From Proteobacteria bacterium UBA4575 (lineage in GTDB: Bacteria; Pseudomonadota; Gammaproteobacteria; UBA4575), in NCBI GenBank assembly GCA_002386945.1, contig DGKH01000021.1, positions 21,901 through 46,644 of the forward strand: 24,744 nt of DNA, given 5' to 3'. This document shows positions 1 through 11,118 of this stretch, one piece after another; position 1 is the first letter of the stretch, and every line of letters begins with the position of its first letter. A program made the position numbers and the translations under genes. The notes below the pieces were generated by a model. The model made no database searches. It was not told where the DNA came from and saw nothing but the letters and a program-made list of their open reading frames with translations.

Positions 1-798
1 ATCAAAAATCTATACTCAGTAACTCGTAAAGAAGTGCTGACTAAGGAGCTGATCCACTTGCATTTACAATCTTCTGAAGTTGAAAGTATTAACAATGGCG
101 AATCTGAAAAACCATCTGATGTTGTGATTCGCACCCGGCGTAGCATCATTAAGCCGCGCGGTAAGAATCAGGAAAGATATGTCCGTGATGTATTGAAAAA
201 TGATCTTACGTTTGGCATTGGTCCGGCGGGCACGGGTAAGACCTATCTAGCAGTTGCCTGTGCGGTTGAAGCGTTAGATTCGGAGAGGGTAGAACGCCTA
301 GTACTGGTTCGTCCAGCTGTAGAAGCCGGTGAAAGATTAGGTTTTCTGCCAGGAGATCTAGCACAAAAGATTGATCCTTATTTGCGCCCTATATATGACG
401 CGTTATATGAAATGATGGGTTTCGATCGAGTGAATAAATTGATTGAAAAAACCATTATTGAGGTGGCCCCTTTAGCCTATATGCGTGGCCGTACCCTGAA
501 TGATGCCTTTGTTATTTTAGACGAGGCGCAAAATACGACTAAAGACCAAATGAAGATGTTTCTAACGCGTATTGGTTTTGGTTCTAAGGCCGTCGTCACA
601 GGTGATGTGACCCAGATTGATTTACCGAACCCGCGCATGTCAGGTTTGCGTAATGCGATTGAGGTTTTGAGTGATGTCGAAAAGATCAAATTTAATCACT
701 TTAAATCGGGTGATGTCGTACGACATCCATTGGTTAAGCATATTATCGAAGCGTATGACGACTACGATAAATCACAGCATACTCAAGACCCATCATGA
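1..798 (+). CDS. ybeZ: PhoH-like ATPase YbeZ, 5'-truncated by window start
   Basis: The reading frame is open from base 1, and the codons before the first possible start (GTG at 34) still align with the N-terminal region of E. coli YbeZ, so the true start lies outside the window. The visible part is the PhoH P-loop NTPase domain: Walker A GPAGTGKT at 220-243, the RPAVEAGE segment, Walker B with DEAQ at 520-531, and the family-typical [11 protein letters not shown] stretch. The C-terminus stops soon after the conserved VVRHPLV block and lacks the long charged tail of the enteric protein. PhoH/YbeZ is a cytoplasmic nucleotide-binding protein linked to RNA metabolism. Its frame overlaps ybeY by four bases (ATGA), which fits the known functional partnership with the YbeY endoribonuclease. 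Confidence 0.95.
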   Translation: MKNLYSVTRKEVLTKELIHLHLQSSEVESINNGESEKPSDVVIRTRRSIIKPRGKNQERYVRDVLKNDLTFGIGPAGTGKTYLAVACAVEALDSERVERLVLVRPAVEAGERLGFLPGDLAQKIDPYLRPIYDALYEMMGFDRVNKLIEKTIIEVAPLAYMRGRTLNDAFVILDEAQNTTKDQMKMFLTRIGFGSKAVVTGDVTQIDLPNPRMSGLRNAIEVLSDVEKIKFNHFKSGDVVRHPLVKHIIEAYDDYDKSQHTQDPS

Positions 799-1289
799 TC
801 ACCATCGGGCTGCAAACGGCAGCCAATTTTCCTACAGCCCCGAGTGCGGAACTATTTCAAGCATGGGCAACGGCCATAGATTCAATGGTTGAAGCCACAT
901 CAGATGTGTCTCTTCGTATCGTTGATCGTGATGAAATGGCTAGCCTGAATCAGCAATATCGCAATAAAGCAGGTACTACCAACGTTTTGGCCTTTCCTTG
1001 TGAGTTACCAACAGAGTTACCGGCAGACTGGCAACAGCTAGCAGCGATGCCTGAAGAATCCGCGGCAGAGATCATATTTCTAGGAGATATCGTCATTTGT
1101 GCCCCCGTAGTCAGTGCCGAAGCAGAGCAGCAGGGTAAAAGTGAAATTAGCCACTGGGCGCATCTCACAGTGCATGGTATTCTGCATTTGCTAGGTTTTG
1201 ATCACTACGAAGAGGCGGATGCCGAACGTATGGAAGATACAGAAACAGCGATTCTTAAAAAACTAGGATTTGAAAATCCCTATCACTAG
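795..1289 (+). CDS. ybeY: Endoribonuclease YbeY (16S rRNA maturation)
   Basis: A 164-residue UPF0054/YbeY metalloprotein. The zinc motif [11 protein letters not shown] supplies His127, His131 and His137, and the conserved arginine of [11 protein letters not shown] (Arg56) is present. YbeY is a single-strand endoribonuclease needed for 16S rRNA 3'-end maturation and late 70S ribosome quality control. The ATG at 795 overlaps the phoH stop, giving translational coupling. Compared with E. coli YbeY, the loop between the FP of TNVLAFP and the LGD motif is about 15 residues longer (residues 69-96, rich in Pro, Glu and Ala). The catalytic centre is intact, so the enzyme should be active. Confidence 0.95.
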   Translation: MITIGLQTAANFPTAPSAELFQAWATAIDSMVEATSDVSLRIVDRDEMASLNQQYRNKAGTTNVLAFPCELPTELPADWQQLAAMPEESAAEIIFLGDIVICAPVVSAEAEQQGKSEISHWAHLTVHGILHLLGFDHYEEADAERMEDTETAILKKLGFENPYH

Positions 1290-1345
1290 CGTGACGATAA
1301 TTCTCTATTCTGCTGGCCTAGGCACAGCTACCAAGTGCAACCGCC

Positions 1346-2173
1346 GTGGCTGATCCCATGACGCCAAAGACTTGGCTCGCCCGACTTAATCAATTCTTTC
1401 TTGGTGAACCTAAGGATCGCCAAGAATTAGTCGAGATCCTGCAGGATGCGCAAGAACGTAATTTGTTCGATTCCAGTGCTTTAACCATGATTGAAGGCGC
1501 CTTACAGGTGTCTGAAATGCAAGTGCGTGACATTATGATTCCGCGATCGCAAATGGTTGTAGTCGATGAGAAGCTCTCAGTGCAAGAAATGTTGCCGATT
1601 ATTATTCAATCTGCACATTCTAGATTTCCAGTTATTGGTGAAAGCCGCGATGAAGTGGTTGGTATTCTGCTGGCAAAAGATTTGCTGCGTTACTTGGTCG
1701 ACAGTAATACCGATGAATTTAGTATTCGCGATATTCTACGACCTGCGTATATGTCGCCAGAGAGCAAACGTCTAAATGTATTGCTTAACGAATTTCGTAA
1801 ATCAAGTAATCATATGGCGATCATCGTTGATGAATATGGCGGTGTGTCAGGGCTGGTTACGATCGAAGATGTTTTAGAACAGATTGTTGGTGATATTAGT
1901 GATGAGCATGATCTAGCAGAAGACCAATACATCACCTATTCAGAAGAAAAAAAACACGCACTAGTTAAGGGCTTAACCCCGGTTGAAGACTTCAACGAAT
2001 TCTTTGAAGTGGCTTTGGCTGAGGATGATTTTGATACCATTGGCGGCCTTATCACTAAGCAATTTGGTCGAGTCCCCAAGAGTGGTGAAAAGACACAGTA
2101 CCAAAAATTAATATTTGAAGTTGTACGTGCTGACAGTCGTCGACTGCATTTATTAAAAGTTAGCCGTACGTAG
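1346..2173 (+). CDS. corC: CorC/YbeX family CBS-domain transporter-associated protein
   Basis: A 275-residue soluble protein matching E. coli YbeX/CorC end to end. A short N-terminal segment with FFLGEPKDR is followed by two CBS domains (about residues 66-120 and 131-188, with MIPRSQM and VDEYGGVSGLVTIED signatures) and a C-terminal CorC_HlyC domain (about 200-275, with DDFDTIGG and DSRR). The family is linked to Mg2+/Co2+ efflux and, in the ybeZ-ybeY-ybeX operon, to ribosome metabolism. No membrane DUF21 domain is present, as expected for YbeX. The start is uncertain. GTG at 1346 gives the full match but has no clear ribosome-binding site, and ATG at 1358 is an in-frame alternative four codons later. 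An in-frame TAG at 1319 rules out a longer protein. Confidence 0.93.
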   Translation: MADPMTPKTWLARLNQFFLGEPKDRQELVEILQDAQERNLFDSSALTMIEGALQVSEMQVRDIMIPRSQMVVVDEKLSVQEMLPIIIQSAHSRFPVIGESRDEVVGILLAKDLLRYLVDSNTDEFSIRDILRPAYMSPESKRLNVLLNEFRKSSNHMAIIVDEYGGVSGLVTIEDVLEQIVGDISDEHDLAEDQYITYSEEKKHALVKGLTPVEDFNEFFEVALAEDDFDTIGGLITKQFGRVPKSGEKTQYQKLIFEVVRADSRRLHLLKVSRT

Positions 2174-2184
2174 AGATTGAACTG

Positions 2185-3699
2185 GTGATTGCTCTGCCAA
2201 CCAAGTTAATGCAATCACCGTTACTTGCTTTTCCTATCGGTGCCCTTACCGTATTCGCTTTCTCACCATTTAAGCTATGGTGGGTAGCATTGATTGCAAT
2301 CGCCGTTCTGCGCTTATTGCATCGTCAACTCCAACGACCTGCCTTAACCGGACTATATTTTGGTTTGGGTTATTTTGGCTTTGGTACTTCTTGGGTATTC
2401 AATAGTGTGTACGAATTTGGCCAAGCCCCTTGGCCGGTTGCCATTTTAATTACACTCTGTTTTGTAATGGCTCTGAGTCTTTTCATGAGTGGCTGCTTGC
2501 TGCTGGTGTCGCGACTGGAATCACATTGTCCATCTGCATTAGCGAGTGAGTTAATCTTTATCGCCTTATGGTTGCTCATGGAATGGCTCAGGGGTTGGTT
2601 ATTTACTGGTTTCCCTTGGTTATTACTGGGGCATAGCGTAATAGACTCGCCCCTGCAGGGTGTCTTACCGATTTTCGGTACGCTCGGTGCAAGTGCTGTG
2701 ATACTGGCTTTGGCCTTATTGCTTTCAGCAGCGCTGCGCGCACTCAGGTGCTCACCGAGAGGATTTAAACTACCCGCAGCGGTCAGTCTCTTGTTAGTCG
2801 GGTTACTATTAGCCCTAGGCCAGCAGCAATGGACTGAAGACGTTACTGGCTCCACTCTTAAAGTGGCTATCATGCAGGGTAATATTCCAGTTGAAATGAA
2901 ATGGTCGCAAGATCGGCGTGCAGAAATCTATGCGGTCTATCTTGAGATGAGCCAACAGCATTTAGACCGTGATGTCATCATCTGGCCAGAAACGGCTATT
3001 CCTACTTATTTTCGTATCGCTGAACGTGACTTTTTAGGAGACTTTCGTAATCAGCTGATCGCTAGTTCAACACAATTGCTCAGCGGTTCATTTCGATATC
3101 AGAAAGAACCAGAAAAAACCTATAATTCAGTAGTCGTGGTTGGTGAAGGGCTACAGAAATACGATAAGCAGCATCTAGTGCCGTTTGGTGAATATCTACC
3201 ATTACGATGGGTATTCGATATTTTTCGCCGATTTGTCACCATCCCCATGTCCGATCTAAGCTCAGGAGTAGGGCCGCCATTGTTATCTATTGCTGGTATT
3301 CCGGTAGGTATTTCAATTTGTTATGAAGCAATCTTTGGTCGTGAGATTATTCGTGCACTACCGCAGGCCCAAATCTTGATTAACGTAACTAATGATAGTT
3401 GGTTTGGAAATTCCTTAGCGCCCCATCAGCATTTGCAAATCGCACGTGTCAGGGCGCGTGAGACAGAACGCTATTTACTGCGTTCAACCTCGACCGGTAT
3501 CAGTGCTGTGATCGATCCTATGGGGCGTGTGCTACAGCAAACAGAGCAATTTAAACGGCAAACTTTAATTGCCGAGGTGCAGGCGCGCAGAGGTCATACA
3601 CCCTATTCCTATTGGGGGGATTCGGCTATTCTCGTCTTAACGTTAGGGCTTTTAGTGATAGCATTAGGGCCGGCCTCAGGACGTACTAAATCAGTCTGA
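2185..3699 (+). CDS. lnt: Apolipoprotein N-acyltransferase Lnt
   Basis: Lnt adds the third acyl chain, taken from phospholipid, to the N-terminal cysteine of lipoproteins in the inner membrane. The 504-residue protein has about six to seven hydrophobic segments in residues 10-215, a periplasmic nitrilase-fold domain (about 225-465) and a final membrane segment (about 480-495). The catalytic triad is visible: Glu269 in IWPETAIP, Lys328 in KYDKQHLVPFGEYLP, and Cys379 in GISICYEAIFG. It follows corC by 11 nt, as in many gammaproteobacteria. The start is GTG at 2185; ATG at 2209 is an in-frame alternative. The nearby lipoprotein LptE is a plausible client. Confidence 0.96.
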   Translation: MIALPTKLMQSPLLAFPIGALTVFAFSPFKLWWVALIAIAVLRLLHRQLQRPALTGLYFGLGYFGFGTSWVFNSVYEFGQAPWPVAILITLCFVMALSLFMSGCLLLVSRLESHCPSALASELIFIALWLLMEWLRGWLFTGFPWLLLGHSVIDSPLQGVLPIFGTLGASAVILALALLLSAALRALRCSPRGFKLPAAVSLLLVGLLLALGQQQWTEDVTGSTLKVAIMQGNIPVEMKWSQDRRAEIYAVYLEMSQQHLDRDVIIWPETAIPTYFRIAERDFLGDFRNQLIASSTQLLSGSFRYQKEPEKTYNSVVVVGEGLQKYDKQHLVPFGEYLPLRWVFDIFRRFVTIPMSDLSSGVGPPLLSIAGIPVGISICYEAIFGREIIRALPQAQILINVTNDSWFGNSLAPHQHLQIARVRARETERYLLRSTSTGISAVIDPMGRVLQQTEQFKRQTLIAEVQARRGHTPYSYWGDSAILVLTLGLLVIALGPASGRTKSV

Positions 3700-3713
3700 G
3701 GTGTAGTAGATAG

Positions 3714-6227
<2,514 letters not shown>

Positions 6228-6280
6228 AGGCATGCTGAGATGCTGTCTTTATCGCTTATAGAATGAATAAGGAATTTATT

Positions 6281-6781
6281 GTGAAAACTGCTTTTCGAGT
6301 TATCTCTGTGTTAGCACTCATTAGTTTACTTATGGCTTGTGGCTTTCAGCCTGCGGGCAAGGTTAAGCTCGATGCAAGGTTTGCTAAGACCCATATCTAT
6401 ACGCTTAGCAATGCTGCGATTATGGTTGATTTACTGCAACGGCAATTCCAAGAGAATAAATTCCCGTTGGTCGATCAGACACAGGCATCGATTATCATCA
6501 ATGTACTCAATGAGAAAACTAGTAAGCGTATTCTGTCGGTAGACTCGGATGGTAAAGCACGTATGTATGAGCTTGAGTTGGTCGTTGGTATTGCAGTGAA
6601 AGATGCCGAGGGCAAGAATTTATTGCCTAATCAAAATATAAAGCTCAGCCGCGAATTCTTATTTGATATCAATTCAGTCTTAGGTAAATCGAGTGAAGAG
6701 CAGGAGATTTATACTGAGATGCGAAATGATGCCGCGCGCTTGATTATGCGTCGTCTACAAGCCTTAAGTGTGGCTAACTAA
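6281..6781 (+). CDS. lptE: LPS-assembly lipoprotein LptE
   Basis: LptE is the outer-membrane lipoprotein plug of the LptD translocon that inserts lipopolysaccharide into the outer leaflet. The protein has a lipoprotein signal peptide ending in lipobox LMAC-G (acylated Cys20 from this start) and the family-typical GFQPAG start of the mature protein. It ends in a helix carrying the IYTEMRNDAARLIMRRL motif. I chose GTG at 6281 over the upstream in-frame ATG at 6263. An AAGGA sits seven bases before the GTG, the signal peptide then begins MKTAFR, and the ATG has no ribosome-binding site. The gene follows leuS by 53 nt, the usual gammaproteobacterial order. Its TAA (6779-6781) overlaps the TAG of the converging dehydrogenase gene by two bases. 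Confidence 0.92.
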   Translation: MKTAFRVISVLALISLLMACGFQPAGKVKLDARFAKTHIYTLSNAAIMVDLLQRQFQENKFPLVDQTQASIIINVLNEKTSKRILSVDSDGKARMYELELVVGIAVKDAEGKNLLPNQNIKLSREFLFDINSVLGKSSEEQEIYTEMRNDAARLIMRRLQALSVAN

Positions 6782-7650
6782 CCACTACCAACAATCTTTG
6801 CGATGGCTGCTGAATCCAGTTCGCCATCGCCTTGCTCAAGTAGTTTTTGCAGCAATTCAGATGCTAAGATAGCCCCAGGTAAATCGATCTGATTGGCCTT
6901 AGCACTGTCTAGGGCGATGCCTAGATCCTTTGCATGTAAATGAGTTTTAAAACCAGGCTCATAGTTCTGTTCGAGCATGCGTTGTCCATGTAGCTCAAGT
7001 ACTCGGCTATAGGCAAAACCACCTAGTAAAGCCTCTCTCACCTTGGCCGGATCGACATCAGCACTTTGTGCCAATAAATAAGCTTCCGCCACTGCATTCA
7101 TAGTCTGTGCTGCTAGGATTTGGTTGCAGGCTTTAGCGATCTGGCCGGCGCCATTATCGCCTATATGTACGATATTACTGCCCATAGCGGCAAACACAGC
7201 TTGAGCGCGTGTAAAGTCTATCGTACTGCCGCCCACCATAATTGAGAGCGTGCCATTAATAGCGCCGATCTCACCCCCCGAAACAGGGGCATCTAAGAGG
7301 CTTGCTTGCTTTGCCTCAAGCTGGTTAGCAAGGCGTTTAGTGACCTCGGCTGAGATCGTACTCATGTCGATAACTAAGGCACCAGGCCTGATGCCGTGAA
7401 TTACCCCTGAAGGGCCAGTTAAGACCTCCTCTACATCACTACTATCTGAGACGCAGCTAATAATGATATCGACCGTTGAGGCGAGTTCTGAGGGGCTTGC
7501 ATAAGACTGAACGTTAGCTAGACCTAATTCATCTAACTGGGCTTGGCGGCGAGCGTAGACCGACAGTGAAAAGCCAGCACGCTGGAGGTTATGCATCATG
7601 GGTTTTCCCATAATACCAGGACCGATAAAGCCGATACGTTCTGTGTGCAT
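6778..7650 (-). CDS. NAD(P)-dependent beta-hydroxyacid dehydrogenase, 2-hydroxy-3-oxopropionate reductase-like
   Basis: A 290-residue member of the 3-hydroxyisobutyrate dehydrogenase family, closest by eye to GarR/GlxR (tartronate semialdehyde reductase). The Rossmann motif is GFIGPGIMGKPM (residues 7-18). The substrate-binding motif DAPVSGG is at 120-126, the catalytic lysine is Lys173 in GAGQIAKACNQ, and the C-terminal HLHAKDLGIALD block is present. The likely reaction is reversible NAD(P)H-dependent reduction of tartronate semialdehyde to D-glycerate, but the exact substrate cannot be read from sequence. No other glyoxylate-pathway gene is nearby. I placed the start at ATG 7650, where the protein begins at the nucleotide-binding fold; a 27-codon upstream extension lacks family similarity. 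It is the only minus-strand gene within an otherwise plus-strand block of core genes. Confidence 0.9.
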   Translation of the reverse strand: MHTERIGFIGPGIMGKPMMHNLQRAGFSLSVYARRQAQLDELGLANVQSYASPSELASTVDIIISCVSDSSDVEEVLTGPSGVIHGIRPGALVIDMSTISAEVTKRLANQLEAKQASLLDAPVSGGEIGAINGTLSIMVGGSTIDFTRAQAVFAAMGSNIVHIGDNGAGQIAKACNQILAAQTMNAVAEAYLLAQSADVDPAKVREALLGGFAYSRVLELHGQRMLEQNYEPGFKTHLHAKDLGIALDSAKANQIDLPGAILASELLQKLLEQGDGELDSAAIAKIVGSG

Positions 7651-7739
7651 GCCAATATAACCTTTAAAATAACTGTGGGGCCTAGCTCTGATCCCTGCCG
7701 GAAGTGCTAAAAAAGCGAGGATATTCACCAAGAAAGGCC

Positions 7740-7745
7740 TATAAT
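7740..7745 (+). promoter_or_regulatory. Possible -10 element upstream of holA
   Basis: A perfect TATAAT hexamer lies in the 134-nt divergent gap between the dehydrogenase start (7650) and holA (7785). Initiation would fall near 7752, leaving a leader of about 33 nt. No good -35 hexamer is visible at 16-18 nt upstream (GAGGAT or similar), so the call rests on the -10 match and on the need for a new promoter after the minus-strand gene interrupts the operon. Confidence 0.35.
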
Positions 7746-7784
7746 AACTAAATATAAAGCATAACGCAGAAGACGGAATACTAT

Positions 7785-8771
7785 TTGGAGCTGAAGCCTC
7801 AACAACTCACTGACCACCTCAGTCAGACCCTGTTACCAATCTATATGGTATCGGGTGAAGAGCCATTGCAGATTGATGAAGCGCTGCAGTTGCTTCGATG
7901 TAGGGCCTTTGACCTCGGTCATCAAGAGCGGCAGAGCTATCATGCTGAGCGCAGTTTTGACTGGTCACTGCTGCTCAGTGAAACAACCAATCTATCCTTA
8001 TTTAGTCAGAAGAAACTCATCGAATTAAACATTCCCAGTGGTAAGCCGGGGACGGTCGGTAGTAAAGCGCTGGTCGAGTATTGCCAGAATCTACCAGAAG
8101 ATGTAGTGCTGTTGATCCGTGGCGGTAAGATCGAAAAGAATGCCCTTAAATCTAAATGGGTACAAAGCATTAGCCAGGCTGGTGCACACCTACGGGTTTG
8201 GCCATTAAAGGCAAATGAGTTGGTGGCATGGGTGCAAGCGCGTCTACAAATAGAAGGATTACAAGCAGAGCGAGCGACTGCTGAATATATTGCCTCTAGG
8301 GCGGAAGGTAATATGCTGGCAGCGGCACAAGAGATTGAAAAGTTGGCCCTGCTACAGCTGAGTGCAGAGGGCTCGGCACAGGCCGATGTCTGGATGGAGG
8401 ATCAAAACAAGTTCACTGTATTTGATCTGGTCGATGCCATACTCGCTGGCAGTCGTGGCAAGGTGGTGCATGTATTAAAGCAACTGCAAGCACAGTCCTT
8501 AGCACCGAATCTAGTCCTCTGGGGATTGGCTGAGCTAGTTCGTGCATTAAGCTATAACGCGCCTGGTGCAGACCGCTCTGCTAATGCTGCACATAATGCG
8601 TTTACCTATAGCAAGCGAGATGCCTTGCGCATGCAGGCACGCAAGTATAAGCCAGCTCAATTGGAAGCCTTGTTAGCGAAGTGTGCCGAGACTGATCAGA
8701 TGATCAAAGGGCGGGCCAGCGGTGAGCCATGGCAAGGATTTACACAAATAGCGCTTAAGTTAGCGCGTTGA
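7785..8771 (+). CDS. holA: DNA polymerase III delta subunit HolA
   Basis: HolA is the clamp-loader subunit that opens the beta sliding clamp. The 328-residue protein aligns with E. coli HolA along its length. The N-terminal PQQL...YMVSGEEPL segment is followed by [12 protein letters not shown] (the clamp-contacting region), [34 protein letters not shown], and a helical C-terminal domain (about 205-328). I chose TTG at 7785. It is the only usable start between an in-frame TAA (7755) and the conserved N-terminus, and ACGGAA lies about seven bases upstream. The gene normally follows lptE directly; here the minus-strand dehydrogenase separates them. Confidence 0.93.
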   Translation: MELKPQQLTDHLSQTLLPIYMVSGEEPLQIDEALQLLRCRAFDLGHQERQSYHAERSFDWSLLLSETTNLSLFSQKKLIELNIPSGKPGTVGSKALVEYCQNLPEDVVLLIRGGKIEKNALKSKWVQSISQAGAHLRVWPLKANELVAWVQARLQIEGLQAERATAEYIASRAEGNMLAAAQEIEKLALLQLSAEGSAQADVWMEDQNKFTVFDLVDAILAGSRGKVVHVLKQLQAQSLAPNLVLWGLAELVRALSYNAPGADRSANAAHNAFTYSKRDALRMQARKYKPAQLEALLAKCAETDQMIKGRASGEPWQGFTQIALKLAR

Positions 8772-8788
8772 AGGGTGTCAGAGGACTT

Positions 8789-10072
8789 ATGGACGTGGAA
8801 ACAGAAATGACAGAGCAGACCTTAGCGGCGTATATGCTTACTCTGGGTGAGCAGGCAAAAGCTGCAGCACGAGCTATGGCGATGGCTTCTAGTGAAAGTA
8901 AGAATCAAGTGTTATTAACACTAGCAGAGCGTATCGAAACTGAGGCCGAAATGCTGATTGCTGAGAATCACTTGGATCTTGATGCAGGCAAAGCGAATGG
9001 CTTAGATGCTGCACTGTTGGATCGTTTGGAACTTAATCCAGCACGTATTGTGGGGATGGCTGATGGCCTACGCCAAGTGGCTGGCTTAGCCGATCCAGTT
9101 GGACAGGTGTCCAACTCTGCGGTGCGTCCTTCTGGTATTGAAGTCGGTCAGATGCGAGTGCCTTTAGGGGTTATTGGTATTATCTATGAATCACGTCCTA
9201 ATGTGACAGCTGATGCTGCTGGCCTATGTTTGAAGTCTGGCAATGCCGCCATTTTACGCGGTGGCTCTGAGGCAATACATTCGAACCAAGCCATAGGTAA
9301 GTTGATTCAAGAATCATTAGCCGCAGTGGGTTTGCCTGCAGCGGCGGTACAGGTGGTAGCAACCACTGATCGTGAAGCCGTACGTCATCTGATTCAGATG
9401 CAGGAATATGTCAGTGTTATTGTGCCACGTGGTGGTAAAGGGCTGATTGAACGTGTCAGTCGCGAGGCAACTATCCCAGTAATAAAGCACTTAGATGGCA
9501 ACTGCCATGTCTATGTCGATGCTGATGCAGACCTAGATAAGGCCTTGGCGATTGCAGTTAATGCTAAGACGCATCGCTTTGGTGTCTGTAATGCGATGGA
9601 AACATTACTGCTGCATAAAAATATTGCTGCCACTCTACTGCCTAATTTGCAGAAAGCGTACGAAAAATTTGATGTTGAACTGCGTGGATGTGCCCTTAGT
9701 CAGGGGTTGGTTCAAGGGCTCACTAATGCCGTCGAAGCCGATTGGGAAACAGAGTATTTAGCCCCCATTCTAGCGGTTAAAATCGTTGAAGATCTGGCTC
9801 AGGCTATCGATCACATCGAACACTACGGCTCTCATCATACGGATGCGATTGTTACTGAGAACTATACAACGGCACGTCGTTTTATTGGTGCCGTCGACTC
9901 CAGTTCAGTTATGGTGAATGCGTCAACTCGTTTTGCCGATGGCTATGAATATGGCTTGGGCGCTGAGATCGGAATCAGTACTGATAAATTGCATGCGCGG
10001 GGTCCAGTGGGTTTAGAAGGCCTGACTACGCAGAAGTATGTTGTCTATGGTTCAGGCAATATACGTGAGTAA
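8789..10072 (+). CDS. proA: Gamma-glutamyl phosphate reductase ProA
   Basis: ProA reduces gamma-glutamyl phosphate to glutamate-5-semialdehyde with NADPH, the second step of proline synthesis. The protein has the aldehyde-dehydrogenase-superfamily fold with [14 protein letters not shown], the nucleotide-loop [29 protein letters not shown], and the catalytic cysteine in [11 protein letters not shown] (Cys267 from this start). The C-terminal [21 protein letters not shown] signature is complete. I used ATG at 8789 because AGAGGA lies just upstream. ATG at 8807 gives about 421 residues and starts exactly where other ProA proteins do ([10 protein letters not shown]), so it is an equal candidate. 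No proB is present in the window. Confidence 0.95.
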   Translation: MDVETEMTEQTLAAYMLTLGEQAKAAARAMAMASSESKNQVLLTLAERIETEAEMLIAENHLDLDAGKANGLDAALLDRLELNPARIVGMADGLRQVAGLADPVGQVSNSAVRPSGIEVGQMRVPLGVIGIIYESRPNVTADAAGLCLKSGNAAILRGGSEAIHSNQAIGKLIQESLAAVGLPAAAVQVVATTDREAVRHLIQMQEYVSVIVPRGGKGLIERVSREATIPVIKHLDGNCHVYVDADADLDKALAIAVNAKTHRFGVCNAMETLLLHKNIAATLLPNLQKAYEKFDVELRGCALSQGLVQGLTNAVEADWETEYLAPILAVKIVEDLAQAIDHIEHYGSHHTDAIVTENYTTARRFIGAVDSSSVMVNASTRFADGYEYGLGAEIGISTDKLHARGPVGLEGLTTQKYVVYGSGNIRE

Positions 10073-10101
10073 CCAAGAAAGATCGCCATTGCGGAGTGTG
10101 T

Positions 10102-10755
10102 GTGACTAAGCGCCAACAATATATAGGCGTCCTCGGAGGGTCGTTCGACCCAATACATTTTGGTCATATTAAACCCTGTATGGAAGTCGCTAGTCGCTAT
10201 GGTTTAGATCAGGTGCGATTGTTGCCATGTAAAGTATCACCATTCAAGCAACAAACTTTTGCTTCGGACGAACAGCGCTGGCAGATGGTGAACATGGTCG
10301 CATCTAATAGTGAAGTCTTTCAGGCGGACCGGCGTGAGTTAGATCGAGTAGAGCCATCTTTTAGCGTGCTGACGTTGAGAGAAATGGCTGATGAAGAACC
10401 TAATAAAGATAAGCTATTCTGGATATTAGGAATGGATGCCTTGATTGGTTTTCCGCATTGGCATCTTGCAACAGAAATCATGCAGTACTGTCATGTCTTA
10501 GTCTTGCGCCGCCCTGGGTATGAATTGCCCTTAGACGGTGATGTGCGAACTTGGCTGGATCAGTACCTATGTGAGGACTTCCAGGAACTGGAAAGCACTA
10601 TGTATGGTCATATTTATATGACTGATATTGAGATGTTAGATATTTCTTCCACTGAAATACGAGAGATGATTAAAAAAGATGAACAACCACGATTTAAGAT
10701 GCCAGGGGGTATCTGGAATTATATTAAACGCAATCAGTTATATCTTAATGATTAA
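10102..10755 (+). CDS. nadD: Nicotinate-mononucleotide adenylyltransferase NadD
   Basis: NadD joins nicotinate mononucleotide and ATP to give deamido-NAD in the NAD pathway. The 217-residue protein carries the nucleotidyltransferase N-terminal motif GGSFDPIHFGH with HxGH at residues 19-22. It also has FWILGMDALIGFPHWH, the VLRRPG strand and the C-terminal ISSTEIR motif. The 5' end lies in a GTGTGTGTG run with several overlapping GTGs. I chose GTG at 10102 because CGGAG (10092-10096) then sits five bases upstream; the in-frame GTG at 10096 would overlap that site. It lies between proA (29 nt) and rsfS (14 nt). Confidence 0.95.
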   Translation: MTKRQQYIGVLGGSFDPIHFGHIKPCMEVASRYGLDQVRLLPCKVSPFKQQTFASDEQRWQMVNMVASNSEVFQADRRELDRVEPSFSVLTLREMADEEPNKDKLFWILGMDALIGFPHWHLATEIMQYCHVLVLRRPGYELPLDGDVRTWLDQYLCEDFQELESTMYGHIYMTDIEMLDISSTEIREMIKKDEQPRFKMPGGIWNYIKRNQLYLND

Positions 10756-10769
10756 CGCTAGGAGCACAT

Positions 10770-11114
10770 GTGAAACCTGAAAACGTACTGGAGTTGGTTA
10801 ATGAGGCCTTGGCCGATGTAAAGGCCAATGATGTAATTGCAATTGACGTCAGAAAAAAAATTAATGTCACCGATATCATGGTAGTTGCCAGCGGCACTTC
10901 TGACCGCCATGTTCAAGCATTAGCTAATAGTGTGGTTGAAACAGCAAAGAAGAAGGGTGTTAGCATTATTGGGGTTGAACGTGATCGCGCTTGGGTGCTG
11001 ATTGACCTCTATGATGTTGTTGTCCACATTATGTTGCCTGAGACACGTGAGTTCTACGAACTAGAAAAGCTTTGGCAGGTCGACCGATCTGCTGAGTTAT
11101 CAACACCTGCTTAA
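10770..11114 (+). CDS. rsfS: Ribosome silencing factor RsfS
   Basis: RsfS (Iojap/YbeB family) binds ribosomal protein uL14 and blocks joining of the 30S and 50S subunits when nutrients are short. The 114-residue protein shows the whole domain: IDVRKKINVTDIMVVASGTSDRHVQALA, then GVERDRAWVLIDLYDVVVHIMLPETREFYELEKLW. It has a strong AGGAG (10760-10764) five bases before the GTG at 10770. That GTG overlaps an out-of-frame ATG at 10768 that is followed at once by TGA. The gene stands in the conserved nadD-rsfS-rlmH order. Confidence 0.96.
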   Translation: MKPENVLELVNEALADVKANDVIAIDVRKKINVTDIMVVASGTSDRHVQALANSVVETAKKKGVSIIGVERDRAWVLIDLYDVVVHIMLPETREFYELEKLWQVDRSAELSTPA

Positions 11115-11118
11115 ATGG

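Noticed and set aside
2370..2873. 167-residue minus-strand open frame inside lnt
   Set aside because: It is antisense to conserved membrane helices of Lnt, and I see no recognisable domain or ribosome-binding site.
6769..6790. GTGG-N8-CCAC at the lptE/dehydrogenase convergence as a bidirectional terminator
   Set aside because: A four-base stem with no U-tract is too weak to call.
7651..7731. Longer dehydrogenase starting at 7731
   Set aside because: The extension precedes the Rossmann fold without family similarity; ATG 7650 gives the usual length.
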